Positions 1-11,036 are shown, counted from the first letter of the stretch. The stretch is 64,000 nucleotides of DNA from Muricea muricata (GCA_963855995.1 OY979717.1:39801957-39865956), one strand, 5' to 3'. The notes: a model not told the origin generated them from the sequence alone. A program made the numbers and translations.

Positions 1-254
1 TTTCAGATCAATCTGGATTGCAAAGAAATAATTGATAATATTTAATTAGAAACATAAATAAATGAAATGGGAGGGATTTCTTTTCTTGCAAATCATTATT
101 TTTATCCATACAGTGATAACAATGAGTAAAGTAGTTATTATTTTGTAAATTAAATTATTATATCTTAAAAGGTATATAGCCAATTACATACAAGATTATG
201 ACAGGGATCCACATATTGAATCCCTCTATTGTTAAAACTCAATAGTTTCCTGTT

Positions 255-989
255 CTAAATGCACTGGTAGTAATACAAGTATTGTTCTAACTCTAGAATA
301 TTGGCAAATTTCATTACAACAGCAGTGCCATTAGGATTAGGATTAGGCATGCCATTCAAGTCTCTAGCATGGGAGTCAATCAAATAGAAAAATTCTGTTT
401 GCTTAATTAAGGCCATCATATAGCCTTCCAAAATTAAAATAGCATAACTATCATTAAAAAATGCATTCAAAAGTGCTGTGTGAATATTATAATAATGAGA
501 TTCAATCTCTCCTTCCATTATAACAAGACCTTGACACTCATCACCATACTTTACATACAAAATTTGGTTTTCATTTTTTTGCTCAATGGGTTCAATAGAA
601 ACTGGTAAATTATCATTGTTTCGTGCCTGAGATGGCTCCACCACAATGGGCATATCATTGTTATTTTGTGCTACCACAACGGGTAATCTAACAGTCTGTA
701 AATTGACTGTGTCGATTATATCGTACGAAAACATGCTCGAACAGCCTGAAACACTAACAACTTTTGACAAGTTATCTATAGACAAAAACTCGACATCCTG
801 TTCTAAGACAATTAAGCCTTTATTCAGTGCTTTTAAGTACATTTGGTCACCTTGTGATAGAACATCAAACATTGTTGTCGACCAATCGATCAGTGGGTTA
901 TTTTGGGCTGTAATAATTGCCGCTAAACTCATAAAAGCGCACTGCTTTCCCCTAGTTTGAATGCTAAAACGTTCATCGCCTTGGTGCAT
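255..989 (-). CDS. C76-like (herpesvirus-tegument-type) cysteine protease domain ORF
   Basis: 244-residue ORF. The N-terminal part reads GKQCAFMSLAAI with the presumed nucleophile Cys17 preceded by Gln16. Near the C-terminus LIDSHARD gives Asp205-x-His207, followed by a Gly/Asn-rich turn and a hydrophobic strand. A Cys followed far downstream by a D-x-H pair is the arrangement known for the C76 deubiquitinase family (UL36/M48-type), and similar domains occur in animal mobile elements. The role would be ubiquitin or ubiquitin-like removal. The middle (residues 95-140) is low-complexity Asn/Val/Pro. An AG just before the ATG and a donor-like CAGGTAAAT near 1020 on this strand suggest the ORF may be a 3' exon of a longer gene. 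No partner gene is visible to the left. The fold call is by motif only. Confidence 0.5.
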   Translation of the reverse strand: MHQGDERFSIQTRGKQCAFMSLAAIITAQNNPLIDWSTTMFDVLSQGDQMYLKALNKGLIVLEQDVEFLSIDNLSKVVSVSGCSSMFSYDIIDTVNLQTVRLPVVVAQNNNDMPIVVEPSQARNNDNLPVSIEPIEQKNENQILYVKYGDECQGLVIMEGEIESHYYNIHTALLNAFFNDSYAILILEGYMMALIKQTEFFYLIDSHARDLNGMPNPNPNGTAVVMKFANILELEQYLYYYQCI

Positions 990-1192
990 AGTAGCACAAA
1001 GAAATAAAGCTATATTTACCTGATTTTTCTATCTTCTAAAAAGTTTTGTAAATTTTCGCTTGACCCTTGAGTCTTCACAGGAGACCACATGGAATGAAAT
1101 GCGTGCGCATTACAAACGAAATTTGTTCGATTCCCAACCCCTTGTTTTCACAAACGTAGCTAAATTCGTCCTCCCGGAAATACGACATCTTA

Positions 1193-1211
1193 ACAGACAG
1201 ACAGACAGACG
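1193..1211. repeat. (ACAG)n microsatellite
   Basis: Five units of acag ending in acgg. Small open frames cross it on both strands but show no coding character. Confidence 0.8.
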
Positions 1212-1860
1212 GACACAAATCGAGATTTCGACTATACATAGATCGGGGCGAAAGACTGGGTCGAGTGGGCTCTGGGAAAACCACGCTCGTCGTCAAGAAT
1301 AGTGTGCTGCCTCACTGGCGCTCGGCAGCAAAGAGGTCATCCCGAACAACGGGAGTACGTTACTGAAGCTTAATGCGTCAATCATCGGCCTACCCTTGGG
1401 TCCGACCCTCGGGGATTTGTATCAAATATCAATCGAAATCCCACAAATACCCCAGGGTATGGAGAATGATCTGGAAGTCAAAAACTAGATAATACCCCAA
1501 CCCCTGGGGATATATTGTTAAAAAGATTCATAATATGTGTTAGCAAAAATTTTTAGGGCATAACGGTTGCTGCATTAAATGCCTGAATGAATTTTGAGAT
1601 TCACAAACTGTCCTTTTACATTATCAGTTGGTACTGAAAATTTCCCAGAGGTCTTGAATAGCGCATTGAGAAGTAGCACATACTTTGTTTTATGCAATCA
1701 GGATACCCATGGATATCCCAAAAACGCTTCTTGATTATTAATACTGTAGACATCCTACACAGCTGCAATTGCAAGCACAAACATGTCAAGAATAATCATG
1801 CAATGTAAAATATACTGAACTGTGTGCACAGGAATCCGAAAAAACATTCAGTTTATATTT
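1212..1860. other. no gene seen
   Basis: I find no supported coding exon, RNA or repeat here beyond short CCC/GGG-rich patches near 1430-1510. Confidence 0.5.
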
Positions 1861-2899
1861 TTAAACATCTTTACAATTAAAACAAATAAATGTATCCACA
1901 TTTTGAGCTTTCTTTTTGCTAACTTTGACACATGGTCCATGGTGCCAAACAAAACATAATGGTCCCTGCTTGTCATGCTGTATCATGAATCTATAAAAAA
2001 GGAACACATTTATAGTTCAAAGTAAGAAATTTGTAGCTATCTGAAATTAGAATATGCCCCCCCCCCCAAATGCACACATTATCAATATCTAGGCAGGCTA
2101 TATATTATATATGAATTGTACGACGATCAGAAATGAAGTTGCGGCTTAATTAATAGAAATTACTAATGCTAACCCATTTTCGTCCTTCTGGCAATGACAC
2201 CACAATGGTTCAAGGTCTTCATTAAGAGATGAGGTCGTTTCATCTACTTCTGGTTGTTCGGTTTCTAAAGGACAAAGTTTTGTTAAAAATTATGATGAAA
2301 CATAAGTATGCAATACACAGAGTAACATTGATTAAAAAATATTTATGAAACCTGAAATTGGTCTGTTTGCTTTTAGCCTTTTCTCTGCTGTCTTGTTTGC
2401 CCTTGTCTTTGCAGCCTTTTTTACACCTGCTTTACGTCTATCTGATATAGACTGCATATGTTTCTTCCATATTTCCACTTTGTCTTCAGGAAGCAGACAA
2501 GTCTTCGCTAACTCTCCTACGTCATATTTGCCCGCCTTAAAAGCATTTTCTAAGTACTCTCTTGGAGGAACCTTCATGAAATTGATTTCTTTATGCTTGT
2601 TATAATGTTGCAAATGTTCATCTGGTGGTAGGAAGTGACCAAAGCAGTCACCTTGACATGTCTTGGCAAGCTGAGCCATTCCACGGACGATTATGATCAG
2701 GTACCGGTATTGGCAAGTATGACAATGGTGGTCCACATTCATACCAGCATTTCTCTTCTAAAGGTTTCCCAGATAAACGCACGGGATGTGGGCATCCATT
2801 CTGATAACACGGTGGTAATTGAAAATGTAATTTTTTGGTAAGCCCTTGACCATGTGCCTTCCCCGGAGATTCCAAATCTCTTGAAGTTGAAATTACCAA
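1861..2899 (-). pseudogene. Cys-rich + PHD-finger-like gene, three exons, one frameshift
   Basis: Three exons can be joined on the reverse strand: about 2899-2352, 2264-2174 and 1990-1861. Each junction has GT/AG and the phases fit (phase 1, then phase 2). The first exon has a Cys/His-rich block (CYQNGCPHP, a WY..GPP stretch, CQGDCFGHF) and then a basic Lys/Ala-rich helix. The last two exons together give WCHC, WHHGPC and ICFNC, the spacing of a degenerate PHD finger, ending KDV-stop. PHD fingers usually bind histone tails, but no such role can be shown here. A one-base frameshift near 2665-2670 splits exon 1. The family is unnamed to me. Similar Cys-rich plus PHD proteins occur in repeat-borne genes, so this is probably a mobile-element or dispersed family rather than a host gene. 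Confidence 0.5.
2047..2057. repeat. poly-C tract
   Basis: Homopolymeric C run inside the intron between exons 2 and 3 of the reverse-strand PHD-finger gene. Confidence 0.8.
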
Positions 2900-3211
2900 T
2901 TTTGAGCTTTTTATCGATTTTTACTAATTAATTAGCGAGCTTTCGAAATATGCAAAAAAAATTTTAAAATTTTAAAACGCAAAAGAGATATGGGCAAATG
3001 TATTAAAGTTGCTAAATATTTTGCCGCGAAAGTTGCATTTGAGATTGGCATTTTCTGTTAACACGTTCATCAAAATTATCCGGTCGAGGTGACAGTATGT
3101 GGCCATTTGTTTTGCTTTCTACATCAGATCCTATTTCGCATGCTGATACGTAGCTATAACACTGATTATGAATCCTGGAAAAGGTAAAAATAAAAAAAAT
3201 ACGAATACATT

Positions 3212-3463
3212 TTGAAAACGTTAGTAGAAAGCGACCGTGGTTCTTGGTTTAATCAGGAAGAACAGTGGCAGTCAAATGACTCAACTAGCATGGCTTCAAG
3301 TTTAAGCTCGTTGTCTTCTAGCACAAGGAAGCTAAAAGCGAGTAAGCAGTCCTATTTAAATGATAGCTTTACTGCGTCAAGCGACAGTGAAACAGACTAT
3401 TCCGGTTCAAGCGAGGAAATCAGCGTGACATTTACAAGTGTGATATTGCCTATGCGCCAATAA
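3212..3463 (+). other. Ser-rich ORF of doubtful coding status
   Basis: 83 codons, strongly Ser/Thr rich (SSLSSLSSSTRK) with a Glu/Ser acidic end, then an AT-rich stretch that could hold a polyadenylation signal. A short open stretch starting at 3168 runs into it one frame away. It resembles the disordered N-terminus of many transposases, but no domain follows. The rest of 2900-4430 shows no gene. Confidence 0.15.
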
Positions 3464-4450
3464 AATAAAATTTACTCGAGAACAAACATTTTATCCAAAA
3501 GGGTTTGTTTGCTTGTATTTCCGTCCTCACTATCTGCGTCCGTTGTTTCAGTCCATCTCCTTTTATGCCCAGACGATTATGAGGTTTCCTGGCCTTGTTT
3601 GCTTTTGCGTGTAACCGGCATTTTTCCAGTGTTTTGACTTTACCGAATGCTAAAAGGACTTTGCCGCACTAGTAAAAGCATTGGTGGAAAGAACACCTTG
3701 CCAAATAGCAATTACAAAAGTTGAACCTAATTGGTTAATGATAAATGCGATTAAAGGATTAAGGAAGTAGGAGGTACAAATGCTAAGTGCCGCTAAAGTA
3801 CCAGCGAAATCTTTGATCGCCTCTATTTTCTAAAGAGAACTTTGTGCAATTCTCAATACAAAGTGAGCTTTCCAGCTCGTACGTTTTTAACCAATTTTGC
3901 CCAAACTTTGTCACAATATAGGGAGGTAGTTAAGGAGTAAAAACGTGTTTGGAAATTTTTTCTAATGTGATATTTTTTGAGTTATGATAGTTTTTCTCAA
4001 TGCACTCCCGAACAGAAGGAACACTAAAGTTGCCTGGCTTATATCTCAGCTATAACGCAACCTGTCAAAAAATGCGAACACGTTTTTGTAACTTGATTAT
4101 CAGAGATTCGGAAAATGTTAATTTGGAAGTTTCTGCGTAAATCTGGCGAAGGAGAAAACTCGTCGCGTCCAAGACTGCCAATTCTCAAAAACCACGCGAC
4201 TATCGCTATAATTTTAAACTCTCCTACATGGTTTTAAGTCCCATATTTCTACAGCTATCAAGCAATATTTCTGCCAAATTTGAGAGACGTTCCGTTAAAA
4301 CTGACTGAATAGTGAATGTTTTTTGTGCCAAAGGCACCTATCATATAATGTAACCTTAATATTTCAAAAGTTATAAGGCTTTGAATATTAAAAAAACGAG
4401 AATATTGATAGTATATAGTACATTTCCCTAAAGTTAGTGTAGAAGTGCAT

Positions 4451-4517
4451 GTAGCCGAGTTGTACTGGTCCCGTCTTGCAGTCGCTGTGTGCCAGGTTTG
4501 ATTCCTGGCTTCGACCA
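4451..4517 (+). repeat. tRNA-derived SINE-like sequence
   Basis: TAGCCGAGTTGTA matches a pol III A box of tRNA-Ser/Leu type, and GGTTTGATTCC (4495-4505) matches the B box with one change. The T arm pairs perfectly (CCAGG/CCTGG around a 7-base loop) and CCA follows directly in the genome. The acceptor stem does not pair properly, so this is unlikely to be a working tRNA. A processed tRNA or SINE head is the best reading. Confidence 0.5.
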
Positions 4518-5235
4518 TGTTTTGCTGACTCTGTCGAATATTTTTTTCTTTGCCAAAAATGCATTTATAATGTATTTTCTTTCACAGTTCACTGTAACGC
4601 ACTATTTTTATTGATTTTTATGTTTTAAGAAAATATATTTCAACGCTTTTTCGTACAAAGACACGAGCATCTAATTTTTGCAATGTCAGCATTTTCAGTT
4701 TTCATTAAATTCTCATGCATTTATGCTATGTTCTTTTCAAGTAACTTGTATAATATGCAATACAAAATGCTTGCATCTATACACTTTTTCCAAAATGACA
4801 ATAACATGTTTAAAAGTAAAAAATATATCGTCATGGAAACATCGTGAAATTTTTAGTGTTTGCAAGTGCTTCTTACATGCATTATTAGCTCAGAGTTTCA
4901 AGTGTTATTTTATTAAGAATCGCGCTTAAATTTTGAAATTTCACTTGACAGTTTTTTAATCACTTTACTTTTTCAAGTGTTATTTATCAGAGTTTATAAA
5001 TAAAAGGCGACATTTGTAAAATTTAGAAAAAACACTTTGAAATTTTTTAACGAGATTTTTTAAGATTAACTGTGTCCTAAGAAAACAAACTATGTTTTTA
5101 TGGTTTTTTAAAACACAATTAACAAGACAGTGATTGCATGTGAGAAAAATATTTATTAAAACATTTATTACAATTATTGTGTCTATTTATATCTTATATT
5201 TACTATTTTTATTCAAGTTTTTCATGCAACAGTTC

Positions 5236-6238
5236 TTATTTATTCTTTTTGTCCTTTCCTTTTTTCAGTGTCTTCTTGATTGTCGTCTTGCTTGTCGTTG
5301 CCACGTCTTCTTCATCGTCGACAAGCAGCTCGAGTCCCTGTCGTAATCGTTTCGGCTTCGATTTGCCTCGCTTCTCTTTCATGGTTCGTTTCGGATTTTC
5401 TCTCTCCTCATCTGAAGAAGATTGTGATGATTGCGACGAAAAGGCTGATGACGGCATTTGCGATGCTTTCACGTCTGCTCTTACGTCTGCTCTTTTCATT
5501 GGGGAATCAAACTGCTTGAGGAGATCTTTGTGCCGGTTGTTTACTTCTTTGGTGCTGTCTACCAAGGACACTTGATACAATGAAATCACGCATCGATTCG
5601 ATGTCTGAGTTCTTCTTGAACACTGCATCGCTGCCGGTTTCCGATGCTTCGACCAGTTCTGCGTACCGTTCTGGATCTTGCACTAACGTTCTCGCCACGA
5701 TTAGCTGTACTGCTGTCGCGAACATTGCACCACCAACATGAAACATTTCGTCCACGATGCTGTCCAGGTCTTCGTGATCCTGAAACAGGAACTTCAGCAC
5801 GTCCAATACATCTTTTTGAGACGCAGAGGTTACATCATCTTTATGGAGTTTCTTCAGCGGCTTGTTTAAATTGGACATTTCACTGACGAACTTCTTAACA
5901 GTTTCTGGCACAAAGACTTTCTGGTCCTTGTTCGTCATAATCTTCATGTTCTTCGTAACAGTTCCTGAAAGCTCAGAAAGGGCCACTTTCGGTCGTAACA
6001 GCCACTCGCAGGAATATGGTTTACCCTTTTCAACACTGTTTCTGGCGATGGCGGTCCATCTGCTTCGCCATACGGTCGGATGAGTTGGCGTGTGAATTGT
6101 TGGAAAAATCCAACACCACCTCCTGGGGAACGGGCTTTCCCAGGCTGCTGAATGCACTTTTTTTGATTTTGAATTCTTAGGTTTTTTTCTGATTTGCCAA
6201 CTTGCTTCCTTGATGTTTGAGAAGATAGCATTGCTCAT
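5236..6238 (-). pseudogene. unknown helical protein with basic tail, frameshifted
   Basis: Two overlapping reverse-strand frames make one protein. The N-terminal frame runs from an ATG at 6238 to about 5580, and the C-terminal frame from about 5590 to 5236. The frame change lies near 5570-5590, where the sense of both proteins joins smoothly. The first part is Lys/Trp-rich, then comes a long predicted-helical section, then an acidic Ser-rich linker (SSQSSQSSSDEE) and a very basic tail (KTTIKKTLKKGKDKKNK) that looks like a nuclear or nucleic-acid-binding end. I do not recognise the family. Another frame between 6230 and 5944 is also open, so the N-terminal reading is less certain. A TATA box and several CCAAT boxes lie just upstream. 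Confidence 0.35.
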
Positions 6239-6249
6239 AATTTCAAGCC

Positions 6250-6257
6250 TATTTATA
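6250..6257 (-). promoter_or_regulatory. TATA box
   Basis: On the reverse strand this reads TATAAATA, 12 bases before the ATG at 6238. That is too close for a usual start site 25-30 bp downstream of the TATA, so transcription would begin inside the ORF or a later ATG would be used. Confidence 0.35.
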
Positions 6258-6284
6258 CAGTGTAATGCACTGACAATAAGCCAT

Positions 6285-6592
6285 GTCATTGGCTAAATTA
6301 TAAGCGCTATTATTATTGGACAAAAAATTATGCGTTTTGATTGGTTGATTGCGATCCTCAAGTTATCCTGCCATTCTAGCCTTATTATTGGACAGAAAAA
6401 TACGCAATTTGATTGGTTCATTATGATCCTGCCGTTTGTCCTCACAGGTCCGCCTACAGGATAGATACTTTGTAACACTTTGCATATTCAAATCATGCAT
6501 TTTGATTGGTCCATTGCGATCCTCAAGTTATCCTACCATTCTAGCCTTATTATTGGACAGAAAAATATGAAAATTGATTGGTTTATTATGAT
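6285..6592 (-). promoter_or_regulatory. cluster of CCAAT boxes
   Basis: ATTGG occurs eight times on the plus strand (near 6293, 6316, 6340, 6387, 6413, 6501, 6553 and 6577), so CCAAT faces the reverse-strand ORF. Several are in the longer form GATTGGT. NF-Y binds such boxes in animal promoters. The spacing is set by a tandem duplication of the region. Confidence 0.4.
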
Positions 6593-6655
6593 CCTACCGT
6601 TCCACTTCACAGGTCCGCCTAGAGGATAGATACTTTGTAACACTTTCTGTATTCA
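6305..6655. repeat. tandem duplication, two units of about 175 bp
   Basis: The units around 6310-6480 and 6485-6655 share the order GATTGGT, gcgatcctcaagttatcct, ttattattggacag, aggtccgcct and gatagatactttgtaacactt. Confidence 0.8.
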
Positions 6656-6830
6656 AATGATACAATTTTGAAACACTAGAGAGACATCACTTGAGAACCA
6701 TCTTGGGCAAAACGAAATCCACACGCTTTGTTTTAGCATAATTGGAAAAGACTTGGGAGAAAATTCAAGCAAAGCTGATTACAAATCGCAGAAAAAAGTT
6801 GTAAGGTGGGAACGAAATTACTATACTTGG
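6618..6830. repeat. dispersed repeat, copy 1
   Basis: From the end of the tandem unit through acactagagagacatc to gttgtaaggtgggaacg. It matches 30968-31180 over about 210 bp with scattered differences. Confidence 0.75.
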
Positions 6831-6839
6831 CATATAGCA

Positions 6840-7075
6840 TTTTTTATAAGCCTCCTACAGTAGCAACCCGCGTTAATATATCTAAATTCGTTCATGAAAT
6901 ATTTAAGTTTTCGCGAAGCGAAATTTTAGTTTGTGTATACGCTAAGCGATTTTGAGTATGAATTTCAGGGCGATTTTCCGCGTGACCTTTTACATATCAT
7001 CGACTACAAACTATACTTGGGATGTACTACAAACTATACTTGGCATATAGCATTTTTTATCGCCTCCTCTTTCAA
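6840..7075. repeat. ~190-bp satellite, cluster 1
   Basis: Contains the unit hallmarks cgaagcgaaattttagtttg, gctaagcgattttgagtatg, ccgcgtgaccttttacatat and tactacaaactatacttggc. The last motif is doubled, at 7005 and 7029. Confidence 0.8.
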
Positions 7076-7700
7076 ATACTAATTCTATTTCCAATAACAA
7101 TTTCCGGCTCCGATGATCTCTGTTTTCTGTGCAGACATTAAATGCAAATCATAGAACATATAGAGACCTCTGGAGAAATATTGGCTATGTGCAAAAGCAC
7201 ATGCCGATTTATCTTGAAATAAAAAGTAACAAATTAGTTAAATTTAACAATCAATGGAATTTAGCACAGAAAAGGTGGGGTGCTAAAAATGCCACAAGCC
7301 TTCCTGAAGAGGAGGCACCCCCACCCTCATCGGAAGAGAAATTGCCGTCGGAATATAAATATGAAACACTTTAGCTTAAAGCAAGGCTTACGGCACCGCA
7401 TTGTCCTAAAGACAGGAATTTGGCGTATTACTAATGTAATGGGAGACTTTTTAGCTACTAACTTTCTCATCAACTGGCAACCTAGCCCCTGCATCGGCAG
7501 ACAGTGTGATAATACATACTATACTTAACAGTTTGAGATCGCTTGATCATCAGTTCTGCTGCTCGTCGCGAGCCTAGCCCCTGCATTGGCTACACGACAA
7601 TTATACGATGTAATTACAGCTAGACATTAAAATTACCGTACAATTTAAAACAAAGCCATTCGCCTTGCTGCGCATGGTTATGCAGCCATCAACGATTCGA
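7076..7700. repeat. no gene; 18-bp direct repeat at edge of the DIRS-like element
   Basis: cctagcccctgcatcggc (7481-7498) recurs with one change at 7573-7590. Short ORFs at 7129-7374 and 7280-7528 have no recognisable content. This may be the terminal region of the DIRS-like element whose recombinase starts at 7706. Confidence 0.35.
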
Positions 7701-7705
7701 AAAGA

Positions 7706-8204
7706 TTAAAAGGAACTAGATCTTAAACTTGGTACCCGAATGTATTTTCGAAAAGCATCCGATTTCCAGCGGCCCATAGCTCGTATCTGGACATCAGAAA
7801 ACCCATTTTCAGCCGCGAACATTGCAGCGGCAATACGAAAGCTGTGGCCTTTGTATTTGGATGAATCAAGGCCACAACGTTGAAAAACTAAGGACAAAAT
7901 TTGGGTAAAGGAATGACCTGAAACTGCCATGCCATTAGGCATCATGAACAATGGGCTGTTTGAAAAGCCTCATAGGAATAAATAATCGAGCAATATCTGC
8001 ACTGGGCATATGTCAGAACGACGTGATAATGTAAGAGAAACATTGCCCTTGTTGTAAGAATGTTAACCGCCCTTGTGTAGAAATAGCAGAGGAATTCAAA
8101 ACCTTGTTTGAAAAATGGGTATATAGTCGCCATGCCCGACGATAGCTAGGAATCGATGATGGCTGCAAGCTCGATTGTATGAGAGTTGAAGTTATATTGA
8201 CCAA
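7706..8204 (-). pseudogene. DIRS-like tyrosine recombinase, internally deleted
   Basis: The N-terminal piece (8204-8013) has the SAM-like core-binding signature PSSIPSYRRAWRLYTHF. The C-terminal piece (about 7970-7706) has YKGHSFRIAAAMFAAENG (the HxxR box), GRWKSDAF (Trp in place of the second His, as in many eukaryotic members) and the nucleophile region FRKYIRV. The part between them, which should hold the first catalytic Arg, is lost and the frame changes. A working enzyme would circularise or integrate the element's DNA. This copy cannot. Confidence 0.75.
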
Positions 8205-8249
8205 CTGTGTGGCATAAGGTGACTGGGAATAACGGTCGGCAAAGCCTGT

Positions 8250-8354
8250 ACGCCCGCTGGTGCTAGTTCCTTGAATTTCGAAACCTGTAAGCGAGACAAT
8301 GCATCTGCTAAAGTGTTATGAACACCAGGAATGTGTTGAGCACGGAAAAATATG
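8250..8354 (-). pseudogene. DIRS RNase H C-terminal piece
   Basis: Reverse-strand frame reads RAQHIPGVHNTLADALSRLQ, the conserved end of retroelement RNase H. It continues in frame from the piece ending at 14087 once the piggyBac element and one TTAA copy are removed. Confidence 0.85.
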
Positions 8355-8358
8355 TTAA
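8355..8358. repeat. TTAA target duplication, left
   Basis: Pairs with 14083-14086 around the piggyBac element. Confidence 0.9.
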
Positions 8359-8374
8359 CCCTGGAGAACCCAGG

Positions 8375-8739
8375 GGGTCGTATATGACCCCAATATGTTA
8401 ATTGCTCACCCTATTTTAATTATTTATGACTACAATTTATAACCCCTACTACCCAAAGTTCCAAATATGACCCTTAAATGGTAGAGGTCTGGGGCCGGGA
8501 TAATAAACATGTCAGCATAAATTGTATGACAAACATGGCGGATCTTGCTAGTCAACATGTGATGAAAAATCATGATTTTAAATTGTAAACTGCATGTATT
8601 TTGGGAAGTTTTAACAAAGATTGAGGAAAAGAGTTAAAGATTTGTATATCAGGAAATTGCTTGAGCAGATTTTTTAGTTGTAAATGTCAAATTTAGAAGA
8701 AAGGAAAAGATTTATAAATCGATGGGTCATATGTGACCC
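8375..8739. promoter_or_regulatory. subterminal palindromes at left end of piggyBac
   Basis: GGGTCGTATATGACCC at 8375-8390 and GGGTCATATGTGACCC at 8724-8739. The perfect form is at 13936-13951 near the right end. They may be transposase-binding sites (inference). Confidence 0.45.
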
Positions 8740-8972
8740 TCTGGGTCATGTGGTGAGGTAAGTCACTATGCTACCTAATATAGTTTATGTATGGAATTTT
8801 TGGGATTTTTTTGAAAAGCACAAGACAAAAACGTGTACAATTGTGTTTACTCAAATTTATGTGTTTTGATATTGTATTTGTGCACCTATGGTTCACTAAT
8901 TCGGTAATTTCTATATTATCTGTATGAAATATATATTACATGCTATGACCTACATATGAAATATATTTTTAG

Positions 8973-10866
8973 ATGCTAACTAAAAAGAAGGATGTCTTTT
9001 CAATACAGCAAGTACTGGATGAACTTAATAATGATGATAGTGACTTTAGCCAGGGTGACTGTAGTGATGACTCAGTTGATGAAGAGGAATTTTATGCTTC
9101 TGTTCAACTACCTGATGCATTTAGTGATGCTGAAATTTCATCGTCAAATAAAGACACTGATGAAGCAGGTAATCTCGCTGTCGACAATTTTTTATTAGTT
9201 ATGGGAATAGCATAGCCAGGTTGAGAGATAATTAAAAATTAATAAATACATTATCTCACTTTGCTAATTTTTTTGTAAAATATTTTTATTAGATGTTAAC
9301 ACAACAGTTACCAAACCAAAATGTAAACGTTCTGGATATAAATGGTTGAAGAAAGATTTTGAGCAGCCAGATGAGGAATTTCATGGTGAGACTAGTCAAC
9401 CAACTGATCCAACGGGCATAACAGAAACACCTTTACAATATTTTAAGAAATTTGTGACTCAAGAGATGCTAGAAATGATTGTTACACATGCTAACAGATA
9501 TAGCATCCAGAAACAAGGCACATGTATAAACACATCGTTGAAAGAAATAGAACAGGTGTTAGGCATGTATTTCAAAATGGGTCTGGTTGAAATGCCCGCT
9601 ATAAGAATGTACTGGGGACAATCAACAAGATATCCTGCGGTTGCTGATGTTATGTGTTGCAATAGGTTCCAGTTACTTCTTAGAATGATCCATTTTGTTG
9701 ACAACTTGCTTGCCACAGATGAAATCAAGAAAGATAAGGTCTGGAAATTGCGACCTTTTCTAGAATTATTTCGAAAGCAATGCCTTCAAGTAACACCTGA
9801 CCAACATCATTCAATTGATGAAATGATGATTCCGTATAAGGGAAAATTTAGCAAGATCAGGCAATACATCAAAGGCAAACCTCATCCACGGGGTTTCAAG
9901 GTATGGTGCAGATGTGCACCTAGTGGACTATTACATGACTTTGATGTGTACCAGGGAAAAGGTGGTGAGCAACGAAAGAACGAGTTTGGTGTTGGAGGTG
10001 ATGCTGTAGTTAAGATGTGCGAGACACTTGAAAAACACTCTAACTACAAAATCTACTCTGACAATTTTTTCACTTCAGTCAAACTGGTAGAGAAGCTGTC
10101 AACTGATGGCTTTTTGTATGCTGGCACTGTCAAACAAAACTGTCTGGGTAAAGAGTTGAAGAATGCAATCTTGTCAGAGAAGGTGCTGAGTCAAAAGGGC
10201 AGGGGATCTCATGATGTTCGAGTGGAGTCACATACAAATATTGTCTGTGTTAGATGGCTAGACACAAAGGCAGTCACATTGATGTCAAATTATGCTGGTC
10301 CAGAGCCTTTTGACAAAGCTCGTCGGTGGGACAAGTCGAAGAAGGAGTTCACTGATGTTTACCGTCCATTTGTTGTGAAGGAGTACAACACTTATATGGG
10401 TGGAGTGGATACGCTAGATTCACATCTTGCCAAGTGCAAATTCTCCCCTCGAACACGGAGGTGGTATATGGTTTTGTTCTGGCATTTCATCAGTCTTGGC
10501 CTCATAAATGCATGGCTGCTTTACCGACGTGACTGTGACTTGCTGAAGCTGTCCAAGAAAGGCATAATGAAGCTTCGTCAATTTCAAGGTGCTGTAGCAG
10601 AGGGGCCGATTGAAGTTGGCGTGTGTCGAAAGCATGGTCGACCATCCTTGGAGGAGGAAACACCAAAGGCAAGAAGGCTTGTAAGAGTTGATCCATGCCA
10701 GGATTCACGATTCGACCAGACTGGGCACTGGCCAGAGAAAAAAGAAAAGCGCTGCAGGTGTGCAGTATGCAAGTCATTGAAAACAGACACTTATTGTGAA
10801 AAATGTGACATTCCTTTGTGCTTCAATGAATGCAGAAACTGCTTCAAAGCGTACCATATCAAATAG
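8973..10866 (+). CDS. piggyBac transposase (DDE_Tnp_1_7), intact, two coding exons
   Basis: Exons 8973-9168 and 9293-10866 join in phase (GCAG|GTAATC, TTATTAG|ATG) to about 589 residues, a normal length. The first exon is an acidic Ser/Asp-rich head. The catalytic domain shows the three expected aspartates in HHSIDEMMIPYKG, KIYSDNFFTS and YMGGVDTLDSHLA. The C-terminus is a cysteine-rich domain (KRCRCAVCKS, CEKCDIPLCFNEC) that in this family binds the element ends. It cuts at TTAA and reseals without a scar. No stop or frameshift is seen. An AG immediately before the ATG and a consensus donor GAGGTAAGT at 8758 suggest a non-coding 5' exon. The enzyme could be active. Confidence 0.9.
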
Positions 10867-11036
10867 TTCTGGGTTTTTAGGATGAGCTTTGTACATTTGC
10901 ATTTTTTTAAATATTTTAACATTTTTAACTTTTGCACTTTTAAAAACTAATTTTATACAATTTTTCAAGATAATATACTTCATTTACCAATTAAAATAAT
11001 TATTGGAAGTGGGCTTGTTATTGGAAGTGGGCTTGT

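Noticed and set aside
5177..6083. Plus-strand ORFs opposite the unknown reverse-strand gene
   Set aside because: Ser/Leu/Cys-rich complements of the acidic and basic tail; the reverse-strand protein is the coherent reading.
8687..8757. Coding 5' exon of the piggyBac transposase (MSNLEERK...)
   Set aside because: Splicing its good donor to the 8973 acceptor gives an immediate stop (phase mismatch); a non-coding exon is more likely.
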